Part shown: positions 23,515-34,577 of the stretch, piece after piece
Numbering within the stretch: the first letter of the stretch is position 1
How the letters are laid out: each line of letters starts with the position of its first letter
Origin: Aporrectodea caliginosa
Lineage: Eukaryota; Annelida; Clitellata; Crassiclitellata; Lumbricidae
Assembly (NCBI GenBank): GCA_020284085.1
Contig: JACEVL010000834.1
Span: forward strand, 544,501 to 608,500
Direction: 5' to 3'
Length of the DNA: 64,000 bases
Position numbers and translations under genes: made by a program
The notes under the pieces: model-generated
Seen by the model: only the letters and a program-made list of their open reading frames with translations
Told to the model about the DNA's origin: nothing
Database searches by the model: none

Positions 23515-24345
23515 TGTGTCCATCCATCCATCCATCCATCCATCCCATCCATCCATCCATCCATCCATCCATCCATCCATCCATCCATCCATCCATCCAT
23601 CCATCCATCCATCCATCCATCCATCCATCCATCCATCCATCCATCCATCCATCCATCCATCCATCTATCCATCCATCCATCCATCCATCCATCCATCCAT
23701 CCATCCATCCATCCATCATCCATCCATCCATCCATCCATCCATCCATCCATCCATCCATCCATCCATCCATCCATCCATTCATCCATCCATCCATCCATC
23801 CATCCATCCATCCATCCATCCATTCATCCATCCATCCATCCATCCATCCATCCATCCATCCATCCATCCATCCATGCATGCATGCATTATGCATGCATGC
23901 ATGCATGCATGCGTGCTTGCATCCATCTATCCATTCATCAATCCATCTATCCATCCATCCATCCATCCATCCATCCATCCATTTACCCATATCATCCTTC
24001 ACCCACCCACCTACCCAATCCATTCACCCATCCATCTATCTATCCACCTACTTTTTCATCCATCAATCTACCCATTCATCTACTCATCTATCCATCCATC
24101 CATCCATCCATCCATCCATCCATCCACCCATTTACCCATATCATCCTTCACCCACCCACCTACCCAATCCATTCACCCATCCATCTATCTATCCACCTAC
24201 TTTTTCATCCATTAATCTACCCATTCATCTACTCATCTATCCATCCATCCATCTATCCATCCACCCACCCATCTATCCATCTATCCAAACACCCACCATC
24301 CATCCATCCACTCATCCATCCACCCACCCATCCATCCAACCACCT
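23515..24345. repeat. (ATCC)n array with a higher-order duplication
   Basis: Pure ccat repeats to about 23880, then a gcatgcatgcat patch. Two copies of a roughly 145-bp variant block (tttacccatatcatccttca ... ctactttttcatcc) follow at about 23980-24096 and 24126-24240. Ile-His-Pro-Ser and Met-Asp-Gly-Trp frames are artefacts. Confidence 0.95.
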
Positions 24346-24369
24346 CAGGTAAAGAGCACGAATAAAACA

Positions 24370-24800
24370 GACCTGATGTAGTTCTACGAGTTCGTCTTAA
24401 TGTTCCAAATGAACCATTCAGAAGACGCAGACTTCTTGTCTTCGGAAGCACGTTCAGAAGAATAGGAAAAAACCGCATCCGCCATGAATCACGTCTCTTG
24501 CCTTTCTTGTATAGGGCTCCGTCTTTTGCTGCGGCTGCGGTCACCGTTGTCGCCTTGATCTAAAGTTAGGGAGACAAAGGCGACTCGACAGATCGTTTAT
24601 ATCTGCGTCTGTAGTTCCTTACGCCGTCCATCTAGTCTTTGAATTTCCGCTGCCAGCGCCATCATTAGATGCCATTAGCTTCGATGCGAACAGCATCATC
24701 AACCGAATGCGGTGCCACATCCTACCACCAGCAGCAGTAGCAGCAGCGTCATCCACGCCGCTGCTTCCGCAGTCGCTGATTCACGCATCGTCCGCTCATA
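24370..24800. other. GC-richer unique stretch, no gene assigned
   Basis: Relatively CpG-rich, with gcagcagcagtagcagcagc. Several short open frames but no recognised domain. Possibly part of a 5' UTR of a minus-strand gene. Confidence 0.2.
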
Positions 24801-24939
24801 AAGAGCGTCGAATGCCTTTCGCTTCCACCGCACGTAACTATCCAGAAGGAAATAAAGGATAAACGCAAAACAGAAGAACTACGACAGGACGAACAAAGGA
24901 CAAAGGAGCAGAGGAAAAGACCGTACTGAAGGATCCCGA

Positions 24940-25225
24940 CGCAAGAGGACATGCGAGAGGACGAAAGAAAGATAACGGAACAGGGAAAAAGACAAGCGAG
25001 AGGAAAAAGAAGGACAACAGAACAGGCAAAAAGACAAGCGAGAGGACGAAAGAAAGATAATGGAAAAGGCAAAAAGACAACCGAAAGGAAAGAGAAGGAC
25101 AATTGAACAGGCAAAAAGGACATGTGAGAGGACGAAAGAAGGACAATAGAACAGGCAAAAGACATGCGAGAGGACAAAAGAAGGACAATAGAACAGGCAA
25201 AAGACATGCGAGAGGACAAAATCAC
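24940..25225. repeat. 42-bp minisatellite, about 6 units
   Basis: Unit gaggacaaaagaaggacaat agaacaggcaaaagacatgcga with variants. The 14-codon period gives long open frames on the minus strand (SFACSIVLLSS and similar). Not a gene. Confidence 0.85.
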
Positions 25226-25329
25226 ACAATGAACCGTCGAACTAAGGACAATGAAACCGGGAAACGAACGTATACGAGAAGACGAAGTGAAGACAGTAAA
25301 GGAGGCAGAATCACAGCGAGTGGATGAAT

Positions 25330-25798
25330 GAAGGATGGATGGTCGCTCGCAGACGTGTGTCATCGGGTGATAAGGTGACCTGGGGAGGGGAAGGACGGGG
25401 TAGATGTCGCTTGGGTCACCCTTCAAGGCCCTCCCTCCCGACAGACGCGCCTACTTAGCCATTACTCTGGAGCTTGACGGAGTCGTGTTTCTTCAATTAT
25501 CGCTCACTGTCTCCATCCTTCCTTCGACACTTAGCGCAGGCTGCTGATGCGGGACTGCAGAGGGAGGACGGAGGGAGGAGGCAGTGGCCGGTCTGCCTCC
25601 GTAGCAGCCGGGATAATCGGCGCGGTGTAAAGCATCGCGCTGATTGAGATCTATGAGACTGCCATGACTTCGATTCCGTGCCATCGATTACAGTCGTTAG
25701 ATGGCGCTTCGGAAGCAATTACGAGAGATGGCGCCACGAACCTCTGCGGCTGCGTAATGGCATGATGAATTGATGGACTGAAGAAACCATTAACACGA
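25330..25798. other. CpG-rich unique stretch, candidate regulatory region
   Basis: Balanced base composition with many CpG. It lies upstream, in minus-strand direction, of the signal-peptide exon at 21756. Minus-strand open frames of 60-70 codons overlap here and none is recognised. A non-coding first exon or promoter of the SUEL/CUB gene could be here. Confidence 0.2.
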
Positions 25799-26225
25799 TT
25801 GTTCATCGAAGGCTACGAGGGGAGGAGAAGGACGGAAGGAAGGAAGGAAGGAGAGGGTGGAGGAGGAGGAGGAGGAGGAGGAGGAGGAGGGAGAAAAGAG
25901 GAGGGAGAGAAGAATGGAGAGAATGATGTACGGAGGAAGTGGAGGAGGAAGACGAAGAGGAGGCGAATGAGATGGAATGAGAGGGGGAAAAGGAGAAAGG
26001 AGGGTTAGGAGAGGGATGAAAGGAAGAGAATGGTATGAAGAGAAGGGGGAAGGGGAATTTGAGAGGAGGAGAAATAGGAGGAAATGTAAACAGTAGAAAG
26101 AGGAGGAAGTGCAGGAGTATGGAAGAGGAAGAGGAAGAGGAGACAGGATGAAATGGAAGAGCAAACGTGAGGAGGAGGAAAGATATGGAGGAAGAGGAAA
26201 GAAAGTTGGTGGAAAGGAAGTTGAC
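25799..26225. repeat. Purine-rich (GGA)-like low-complexity region
   Basis: ggaggaggaggaggaggagg at 25860, then several hundred bases of G/A-rich plus-strand DNA. The opposing Pro/Ser/Leu frames are artefacts. Confidence 0.85.
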
Positions 26226-26403
26226 TGTTACAGTCAAGAGTGTGGTGTTGGCATGGAGTTCTCGAGCGCCTGCATACGAAGCAAACTCTTCGATTGACCG
26301 AGAATCAGCGATGCGTGTCTTATTCTGGAATTATTCACTGTCAGACGTGTGTCGAAGGAACGTGGCCACAATCCTGCGTATAGACCTACTTGTATAACTA
26401 TAG

Positions 26404-27035
26404 GTGCTAAACCTTCAAGGCAATGTGCTGAAGCATTAAAGAAGGCTAACTCAGCCTTAGGTATACTAAGAAGGACAATTATCAGTAGAGACAGAGATAC
26501 AATAATGAGGTTGTATAAATCACTGGTTAGGCCACAGTTAGAATACTGCATCCAGGTGTGAAATCAATACCTGAAACATGACATTGAATAACTATAGAAA
26601 GAGTGCAAAGAAGAACTACAAAAAAGATTTGAGCTATGAAGCAAGGTTGAAAAGGTGTGGTCTAACAACAATAAAGAGAAGGAGCAGAGGAGACCTAATT
26701 GAAGCCTACAAGATTATTATTGGAAAGGAGGCAGTGCAGAAGAGAGAAGTTTTTTGAATTAGCACCAAACAAGGCTACTCGGGACATAGGCATAAATTAT
26801 TTAAGAAACCGAAAGGAACATTAAGGTAAAAATTCTTCAGTACAAGAGTTGTGGACTTGTGGAATGGTTTGGATGATAGTACTGTCTCAGTGGACACTAT
26901 CACGTCTTTTAAGAAGAAGCTAGGAAAATTGGGCTATTAAGCATTACCAGTTAACTTGCAGTGTTTCTAACACAGACTACACGTCATCTGAACGACTTAA
27001 AACCCTTGTTCAGTTATTTTATGTTATGTTAATAA
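26404..27035 (+). mobile_element. 5'-truncated, inactivated copy of the same CR1 LINE
   Basis: Closely similar to 33935-34577: it shares RLYKSLVRPQLEYCIQV, then GRDLIEAYKI-type sequence and the ending FKKKLGKLGY followed by a (TTATG)-type tail. The Trp codon after CIQV is a stop here (tga). Several small indels break the frame further on (for example near 26590 and 26745). It covers roughly the last 640 bp of the element. The dead fragment shows that the family has inserted here more than once. Confidence 0.88.
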
Positions 27036-27904
27036 TTATATCAATACATCAAGCATGAAATATCTAGACTTAATAATAGATGTATATATAGCCTCATATT
27101 ACGGTGGTAGTGGTGATGATTGCGATAATGATAATGATTGTTTGTGGTCGTTGTCATCATCGTCTTCTTCTTCTTCTAACACCATCATCATCGTCATGCC
27201 AATCAACATGCATCGGTATAATCGTCAAGGGAACGGTCGTCATAAAAGTGTCACAGCCGTCATTAGCATTTTCTTGCATACTAATGACGCTCTGATTAGC
27301 ATTTTCTGGCGATCATTGGCGTAACTTACAAATTCCTTCGAGTCTGCATTCAGCGAATTTAATCCCCAAAACTCCTTTCGGACTGTTTATCGCATATTTC
27401 AGACAAAATAATTATGTTTATTACACCACAGACTGTAATACATTGAATACATTGCGCAAATATTGAAATTCTTACGGATTATAGGCCAAGAATTAGTTTC
27501 TTTCAAGAAACCCAATCTTTTCTTTATTAGGATAGATGTCAACCAATACGAGATGACAATCGGCCTATTGATAGAGTTGTTTCTTGAAGAAGTCAAGAGT
27601 TGTTGTGTGAACACAAGCAGAGTCTGGCTATTCGTAGCACAGCCATATGCAAGAAAACAGTGGAAGATGATTAAAAGTCAATAAAAACAGTTCAGCATTA
27701 AATTAAAGATCGTCACTATGTAACAAATCTTTATGCTTAATGATGAAGCAAGTAGCGTTTAATGATTATCATTTACTAATTCATCATAAGATCTAGTTTT
27801 GTCAACTGACCGCAATCGTATTGTCAATGTAACGACAATTTCACAATGATTTACGGTAATTAGGTAAAAGTAGACCTAATAATAAAATTAGGACATAACA
27901 GTCT

Positions 27905-28130
27905 AGTCTTGGCTATTAGTGAATTATAGAGGTCATGTGATGCAGCAATAGCTTTAAAGGCTAAACTAACATTTATGAACTAATTTTGTCTTTGCAATTA
28001 GTGAGTTTGAGGTTATTCGAAGTTGTAACAGCTTTTTAACGCTGAACAAAAATAATTTATAAACTAATTTTGTATTCGCTATTTGTGAATTGAGGTTATC
28101 TGAAGTTGCAATAGCTTATTAAAGTTGAAC
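27905..28130 (+). repeat. Diverged tandem repeat (about 85 bp, 2-3 copies)
   Basis: tatgaactaattttgtcttt gcaattagtgagtttgaggttatt and ttataaactaattttgtatt cgctatttgtgaattgaggttatc. A weaker copy precedes them near 27910. Confidence 0.65.
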
Positions 28131-28977
28131 GGTTGTTCAATTACCAATTGTTCTATTACCAAACAATAGATTTGTACATTGCCAGACGCTGCACTAGATC
28201 ATGCTTAGGCAAAACTTGCGTTCCAATCGGGAGACAACGGAACTCCAGAGAGAGCTAGATTAACAGCTTAGGACGCAGAGGAAGATTTACTGTAGCCCTG
28301 TAGCCCAATAGTCGCCGGCGAAGTGACATCCGTTGACCAGGGCCAGGAAATTGAATCGAGTAACGGAATTAATCGAGTTTTTAACCGACGAGAATAATCG
28401 AGTACTTGCTCACGACTATTAGAGATGAACGCTTTCGCTCTCGACTATCGCAAAAACCTAGCGTCGTTGTTAATACTAGCAGTACGTGAATTCATTGTGC
28501 GATTATACACATATAGCTTCGATGTAGCAGGACTGATAGTAGTAAATGGTCCATTATTACTATCAGATGGTGCTATGTCCCCATATCTGTCTTTCACATG
28601 GTTATTCCCGCGGCACAGGAAACAAAACGAAGCGCTCGTGAATAAGATGGTGCCCTGCACTTAATTTTTGTGTAACTCTTTAAAATTTGGATTTACGATT
28701 ACGATTATGAACGATGTTGATCCATATGTCAGTTGGATAGCGAATTAAACAGTATACAGTCAAGACTGTTACGCTACAGGGCAGCCCAGTGTGACATCGA
28801 ATTTGACGACTAATAATAATTGAATAGTCTATGAACTGCGTCAAATAACAGTAGCTTTTTATAGTTGATATCTAAATAGTTTGAAGTGACATTTCAATTT
28901 ATACTCAAAATAGACGGGTAAAAAGATCCGACATAGCAATGATTTGTATGGAATGACAACTTAATCATATTAAATTA

Positions 28978-29066
28978 CATTTTAATTTTATTGTTAGAAT
29001 GCTAATGGTATTGAATAACATCTGACTTAATTTTATTGTTAGAATGTTAATTGTATTGACTGCATA
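28978..29066 (+). repeat. Short tandem duplication
   Basis: attttattgttagaatgcta atggtattga and attttattgttagaatgtta attgtattga, about 50 bp apart. Confidence 0.65.
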
Positions 29067-29699
29067 AATTAACTTTAGAAATTAGGTTTCGCATTTCTCT
29101 CTGGCTCCAATAACGAGATGATCTGAAACGTCGAATCATAACTTCCTGGTTTCAGACAAGGTAGCCATTAGAACTATTGTACCTATTTCAGTGTAATGGG
29201 AAGTAACATTGTTATATGCGTATAATTTTTGAATAACGCCTGTAAGGACCTGCCCAGATGTCGCTACTATCGTCAAAGAACCGTTTAACGAACCAGGGCT
29301 CTGTATGAATCCGCTTTCACAGCAATCACTCCGCCGATCAGACATCACCGGAAGCGACAATGCCTTGTGGGAATTGTTTGACCCGAACGGATAGCGTTGG
29401 GGTCACACGACGAGCAGGAAGCCAGACAACGAAATAATGAAAAGCGTGTACATACAAAGCATCGCATTTGCATACGCTGGCAACACACAACGGCTACAGT
29501 AACTGAGGCCCGGTCTCTATAGCTTGGCGTATTGCAGCAGGCACGGATCATCCATCTTGTAGAGCCTGTGAATGTTACAGAATAATAATTTCTTTTGCAG
29601 CTTTCAGGAACCTTTGGCAGGCGTTGAAGCGGGTCTGTAGATTGATAGATGAAAAGGGACGCGACATAAGATAAGCGGAAATCTTGGGTGAAGTTTAGG

Positions 29700-29760
29700 C
29701 CAGAGGTATCAAAAACGCGGGCCCATGCGGACAGCTAAGTTTTTTTTGCGGCCCGTGAAG
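29700..29760 (+). mobile_element. Possible hAT end fragment
   Basis: ccagaggtatcaaaaacgcg followed by ggcccatgcgg resembles the left end of common hAT elements (cagaggt...gcggcccg). No right end found. Confidence 0.3.
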
Positions 29761-29897
29761 GCCTTCAGAATTTTATTAAATCTACTCACTGACTACTGAT
29801 TGTCTAATAATTAGTATTTTGATGTTTGCCTAACTCTTTCATGTCTACTAATTGTCTACTAATTGTCTAATAATTAGTTTTGATGTTTGGTAAGTCA

Positions 29898-30003
29898 GTA
29901 CGGGGGTAATTGTCCGGGGGTTATTGAACAGTTGGGGTTATTGTCCCTGGGGGTGATTGTCCGGGGTGATTGTCCGGGGGTTATTGTCCGGGGGTTATTG
30001 TCC
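29898..30003. repeat. ggggttattgtccg tandem motif cluster
   Basis: At least six copies of gggggt(t/g)attgtcc in direct order. It resembles the multi-copy terminus of the 5045 element but with a different core. A solo element end is plausible. Confidence 0.65.
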
Positions 30004-30289
30004 TGTTACCAGGCTATGTGATGGCAAATTCATCTGAAATAAGTCTACTGAACTGCGTAGCCTACTCGGTGCTAAACATGTTAAATTTTGTTTTATGTTT
30101 TTACTGCAACATGTTACTTTCTGAAACACGTATATTTTGAAGTTAAAAAACATTTGGCCACTTTTGTAATTGTCATTCTACCATTTCATTGTTAATTAGG
30201 CTTAGACCCATCTAGTTTTCACTCTTATAATTCCTATTTTCATGCGCTTCTTCAGTGATTCTCCTCCAATGTCACTTTTCGTCCTTGGA

Positions 30290-30525
30290 GTGCAACCGTG
30301 CAATCTGACGATGCCGAAATATCGAAACGCCATTAGCCTCTCCGTCCTAGCTGCCATATTCCAGTGGGTGATAGGTGATAACTTCTCTGAAGCAAGCATA
30401 TCTGAACCCAAGACCAAATTCCACATAATTTAGGGTTTCGTGATTCGGACCCAAATGTTTCATCAGTTAACTTTAGAAACGACCCGGATGCAACCGTGCA
30501 ATCTGACAATGCCGAAATATCTGAT
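30290..30525 (+). repeat. Short direct repeat
   Basis: tgcaaccgtgcaatctgacg atgccgaaatatc near 30293 and tgcaaccgtgcaatctgaca atgccgaaatatc near 30489. Confidence 0.8.
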
Positions 30526-30548
30526 ATCTTGATTAATTCAAGAACAGT

Positions 30549-30903
30549 CAGGCCCGCCGAGAGGGGTTGTCAGAGGCCAAATGCCCAGGGGCGCGACGAC
30601 TAATAGAGACCCGGGCTGGACCCGCAATGAACTTATAAAAAATATTAGGCCTATAATCATGCAAGGTTTATGATTTGTGAATCCAGAAGCGCTGCTTTTT
30701 GAGTAGCATATAAACTAAATTTTTAAAAAATAAATAACTGAATAAAATCATAGTTGTATTATTTGTATTATAAATAGAATATCGTATGACCGAATCCGCA
30801 CTTTTATTATTTCATTCTGTTTCTTTAAAAATTCTCATAAAGCCTAAAGATAGTGCCCGTGACTGCTCTGCCAAGGGGACTAGAATTTCTGTCGGTGGGC
30901 CTG
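30549..30903. mobile_element. hAT-like MITE with exact 8-bp duplication
   Basis: Starts caggcccgccgagagggg and ends with the imperfect complement gtcggtgggcctg. Exact flanking 8-mers agaacagt lie at 30541-30548 and 30904-30911. Length 355 bp, non-coding, AT-rich centre. Confidence 0.88.
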
Positions 30904-31099
30904 AGAACAGTCAGCACCATATTGAATTCTTTCATTTCCAGTAGAAAGAGAATGGGAGGGAGTATTGTGCAGGAAATGATAGTTTACGAACTCGTCACAC
31001 TAATAAGTTAGGCCTACATGAAACCCAATGTGTTACAGCATCGCCTACGTCCATTGCAACGTCTTATTTGAAATCTGAACCACTCCACTTGATCAACCA

Positions 31100-31559
31100 C
31101 TGTCACAGCCACCCAACGGTTTGTAAACCAGGAGCGAGAATTGAACAGATGTTTTTGGAAATCGAGAAGAAAGAAGAGAAGGAGGACACGGTGATCGTGC
31201 AAGTTGGCACTAACAATCTTCGCATGGATGAGACGGAAGAAATGATGTCCAAATACAAAGACATGATGCAGAGGCTGAACGAGGACAGAAAGGGGCAAGT
31301 TGTGGTAATGGGTATTTTGCCAAGGCAAGACCTGAGCGAGGCGTTAGACAGCATGAGAGTTGAGGTAAACAGGAGGCTGAAGAAACTGTGCGAGGAAGAA
31401 ATGGTTCAATACTGCGAGGTGGAATTCAATCCTTGGAAAGGCGGCTACTTGGGGAGAGATGGACTGCATCTGAATGCTCGAGGTGCGGACATGGTTGCAA
31501 GACAACTATACATCATGATGAAGACTTTAAACTTGGTGGGAAGACGGTTAGTGCAGTAA
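31100..31559 (+). CDS. CR1 ORF1 C-terminal part, SGNH/GDSL esterase-like domain (5' truncated)
   Basis: The open frame ending at TAA 31557-31559 carries the esterase signatures VIVQVGTNNLR (block III, GTNN) and GRDGLHLNARGADMVARQL (block V, Asp-x-x-His). The preceding TVCKPGARIEQM fits the region after block I. The nucleophile Ser block I (GDS) is absent, so this copy cannot encode an intact esterase. CR1-like ORF1 proteins with an esterase domain are an established family feature, and their role in retrotransposition is unclear. A 101-bp gap separates it from the ORF2 ATG at 31661. Confidence 0.8.
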
Positions 31560-31660
31560 AAAGACTCACTAACTGTCACACAAATAAAGACAAAAAGCCA
31601 GGAAAAAAGAAAACGTGCAGTAGTGAAGACAGGAAATATAAGGAAACTGAAGGTAGGAAA

Positions 31661-34486
31661 ATGCTAAAGTGTATGTTTGCAAATGTGAGGAGTATTGTAA
31701 GTATCACAAAACGAGCAGAACTGGAATTGTATGCAGATAACGAGTCACCCGACATAATTGGAATAGCAGAGTCATGGACAAAACCGGAAATCACAGATAG
31801 CGAACTAGCTCTAGATGGATACAGATTATTTAGAAAGGACAGAGCTAACCAGAAATCAGTGGGACATGGGGCTGGAGGGGTTTTGCTATATGTTAAGAGC
31901 AATATTAATGCAGTGGAGAGATGGGATATGAGCAATGAGACCTTCAAGGAGAGCATCTGGTGTGAAATTCAAATAAACAGGTCTAAGATACTGGTGGGAG
32001 TTTGCTACAGGGTACCAGATGCGACCGAAGAAGCTGATCAAGGGATGTGCAAACTCCTGGAATTGGCTAATAAGGAAACATCCGTGATCATGGGAGACTT
32101 CAACTACCATATTGATTGGGAAAAACTGGAAGGAGAGAGAGAAAAAGATAGGATATTCTTGGATTTTATTGATGCCAGCTTTATGCAACAGCATGTTATG
32201 GAGCCAACCAGAGGAGACAACATTTTGGACCTAGTCATAACAACTGAGGAAAATATGGTAGAAAATATGAGCGTGGGGGAGCATTTTAGCACTAGTGATC
32301 ATCAGGTTGTCAGATGGGAATTAGTCATGGAGCAAACCCAGGAAGTCAAAGCGTATGTGAAAAGACCCAACTTCTTTAAGGCGGACTATGAATTAGTGAG
32401 GGAAAGACTGAAGGAAAAGGACTTGGAGTCTGCAGTAAGGGGTTTGGGAGTGAACGATGCTTGGAAGAAGTTTAATGAAGTTATGAAAGAGATTATTGAG
32501 GAGAACATACCCAAGCACAAAAGGACCAACAAGAAGAGGCCATGGGTAACACGTGAGGTTCAAAGAAAGAGAAGGGCAAAGAACAAAGCTTGGAAGAATT
32601 TTCAGCAGTTGAAGAAGGAAAGAAAGAATGGACTGGACTGTGACTATGTTGTAAGACTTGAGAAATCAAAAGCAAAGTATGTGAATAAAAGAAACATATG
32701 CAATAATGCAAACAGGAAAGCAATAAAAAGCTTTGAGGAGAAGTTATCAAGAAATGTAAAAGAAGACAGCAAGAGTTTCTACAACTATGTGAGAAGCAAG
32801 CAGAAAAGGAAAGAAAGGGTAGGGCCATTGAAAAAGGAAGAGGAGAATGGAGAAGTTATTGTGGATGATGTGGAAGCTGCTGAAACGCTTAATAAATATT
32901 TCAGCTCAGTGTTTACATTGGAGGAATTAGGAAACATCCCTGAACCCAACCAAGCATTTTTAGAGAGTGGTGGTCAAGGACTAACACAGATAGTGTTCAC
33001 TAAGGAAAATGTGGTGGAACAGCTGAAAAGGTTAAAAACTGACAAGAGTCCAGGAATAGATGAACTACATCCTAAATTCTTACATGAAGTGAGGGAAGAA
33101 ATTGGAGAGGCATTAGCACAGATCTTTAATAAAGCGATACAGACTGGAGTTGTACCACAGGAATGGAGAGATGCTCTTGTAGTGCCATTGTTTAAAAAAG
33201 GAAACAGAAGTGAACCATGTAACTACAGACCAGTAAGTTTAACCAGTGTTGTGTGTAAGGTCATGGAGAGAATTGTTAAGGATAATATAGTGGGACACTT
33301 GAATGAGCATAACATTATTAAGGGCAGTCAACACGGATTTACTAGAGGTCGCTCGTGTTTGACAAATCTTTTGGAATTCTTTGAGGAAGTCTATGAGAGG
33401 ATAGATGAGGGAAAGCCTGTAGATGTAATTTACTTAGATTTTGCCAAGGCATTTGACAAAGTCCCTCATAAAAGACTGGCCAAGAAGTTGCAAGCATGTG
33501 GGATTAGAGGGCAGGTACTAGCATGGATTCAAAGCTGGCTATCAGGAAGAAGACAAAAGGTGGGCATAGGTGACAAACATTCTAGCTGGACGACAGTGCT
33601 AAGTGGAGTGCCACAAGGATCAGTGCTTGGGCCATTGCTGTTCATACTTTTTATTAATGACATCGATGATGGGATTTTATCTAAAATTTCTAAATTTGCA
33701 GATGATACCAAACTATGTAGAGCAGTGGGAAATGAAAAAGAAGCGGAGATACTACGGGAAGATCTAAGAAGAATGTTCAGATGGTCACAGGACTGGCAGA
33801 TGCTCTTTAATGTGGATAAGTGCTCAGTGATGCATATGGGGAAGAGAAACAGTGAGTTTTCATATGAAATGGGGGGCATGGTGTTGAAAGTGAGTGAGGA
33901 AGAAAGGGACTTGGGAGTGATTATGCACAAGAGTGCAAAACCCTCTAGGCAATGTGCTGAAGCATCAAAAAAGGCTAACTCGACTTTAGGCATGATAAGA
34001 AGGACAATAGTCACCAGAGACAAGGATACAATATTGAGGTTATACAAATCACTGGTTAGGCCACAGTTGGAATACTGCATCCAGGTATGGAGTCCCTACC
34101 TGAAACAGGACATGGAAAAGCTGGAGAAGGTGCAAAGAAGAGCTACAAAAATGATTTGGGGCTACAAGGATTTGGGATATGAAGAAAGGTTGAAAAGGTG
34201 TGGACTAACAACATTGGAGAGAAGGAGGAGCAGAGGAGACCTAATTGAAGCCTACAAGATTATTACTGGAAAGGAGGCAGTGCAGAAGGAGAAGTTTTTT
34301 GAATTAGCACCAAACAAGGCAACTCGGGGACATAGGTATAAATTATTTAAGAAACCGAAAGGGACATTAGGACAGAAATGCTTCAGTGCAAGAGTTGTAG
34401 ATTTGTGGAATAGTTTGGATGATAGTACTGTCTCAGTGGACACTATCACAGCTTTTAAGAAGAAGCTAGGAAAATTGGGCTATTAA
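31661..34486 (+). CDS. CR1 ORF2: AP-endonuclease plus reverse transcriptase, intact frame
   Basis: 941 codons without interruption from ATG 31661. The frame is open further upstream, but the endonuclease begins here (MLKCMFANVRSI). Endonuclease motifs: GIAESW (about residue 34), GDFNYHIDW (145) and TSDHQVV (211). Reverse-transcriptase motifs in order: DKSPGIDELHPKFL, PLFKKGNRSEPCNYRPVSL, QHGFTRGRSCLTN, VIYLDFAKAFDKVPH, VLSGVPQGSVLGPLLF, KFADDTKL (catalytic FADD at about 679) and LGVIMH. The C-terminus has LYKSLVRPQLEYCIQVWSPY and a conserved RGDLIEAYKI block, ending GKLGY. Catalytic residues are retained, so this copy may be recent. Confidence 0.93.
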   Translation: MLKCMFANVRSIVSITKRAELELYADNESPDIIGIAESWTKPEITDSELALDGYRLFRKDRANQKSVGHGAGGVLLYVKSNINAVERWDMSNETFKESIWCEIQINRSKILVGVCYRVPDATEEADQGMCKLLELANKETSVIMGDFNYHIDWEKLEGEREKDRIFLDFIDASFMQQHVMEPTRGDNILDLVITTEENMVENMSVGEHFSTSDHQVVRWELVMEQTQEVKAYVKRPNFFKADYELVRERLKEKDLESAVRGLGVNDAWKKFNEVMKEIIEENIPKHKRTNKKRPWVTREVQRKRRAKNKAWKNFQQLKKERKNGLDCDYVVRLEKSKAKYVNKRNICNNANRKAIKSFEEKLSRNVKEDSKSFYNYVRSKQKRKERVGPLKKEEENGEVIVDDVEAAETLNKYFSSVFTLEELGNIPEPNQAFLESGGQGLTQIVFTKENVVEQLKRLKTDKSPGIDELHPKFLHEVREEIGEALAQIFNKAIQTGVVPQEWRDALVVPLFKKGNRSEPCNYRPVSLTSVVCKVMERIVKDNIVGHLNEHNIIKGSQHGFTRGRSCLTNLLEFFEEVYERIDEGKPVDVIYLDFAKAFDKVPHKRLAKKLQACGIRGQVLAWIQSWLSGRRQKVGIGDKHSSWTTVLSGVPQGSVLGPLLFILFINDIDDGILSKISKFADDTKLCRAVGNEKEAEILREDLRRMFRWSQDWQMLFNVDKCSVMHMGKRNSEFSYEMGGMVLKVSEEERDLGVIMHKSAKPSRQCAEASKKANSTLGMIRRTIVTRDKDTILRLYKSLVRPQLEYCIQVWSPYLKQDMEKLEKVQRRATKMIWGYKDLGYEERLKRCGLTTLERRRSRGDLIEAYKIITGKEAVQKEKFFELAPNKATRGHRYKLFKKPKGTLGQKCFSARVVDLWNSLDDSTVSVDTITAFKKKLGKLGY

Positions 34487-34577
34487 TCATGTTCCAGGTT
34501 AATTGCAGTGGTTCTAACACAGACTAAACGTCTTCTGAACCACTTAAAACCCTTGTTATGTTATGTTATGTTATTAA

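Larger units (their letters stand above)
27036..29700. other. No gene recognised
   Basis: AT-rich with two small tandem duplications. Minus-strand open frames at 29136-29551 and both strands at 28425-28664 show no domain and are not called. Confidence 0.35.
31085..34577 (+). mobile_element. CR1-superfamily non-LTR retrotransposon, nearly complete
   Basis: The element contains the C-terminal part of an esterase-type ORF1, a full endonuclease/reverse-transcriptase ORF2, a short 3' UTR and a terminal (TTATG)n repeat ending near 34577. The left edge is set where the ORF1-like frame loses homology to the SGNH domain, so it is approximate. The missing N-terminal half of ORF1 indicates 5' truncation, the usual outcome of target-primed reverse transcription. 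A diverged 3' copy is at 26404-27035. No target-site duplication could be fixed by eye. Confidence 0.9.

Noticed and set aside
23436..24381. 313-codon Ile-His-Pro-Ser frame and its overlaps
   Set aside because: Pure tetranucleotide-repeat translation; all frames on both strands are open.
24749..25426. 225-codon minus-strand Ser/Leu/Phe/Cys frame
   Set aside because: Mostly translation of the 42-bp minisatellite; alternative frames are equally open.
31388..31660. ORF2 start at 31388
   Set aside because: The frame is open, but the region overlaps ORF1 and lacks endonuclease similarity; the ATG at 31661 directly precedes the endonuclease domain.
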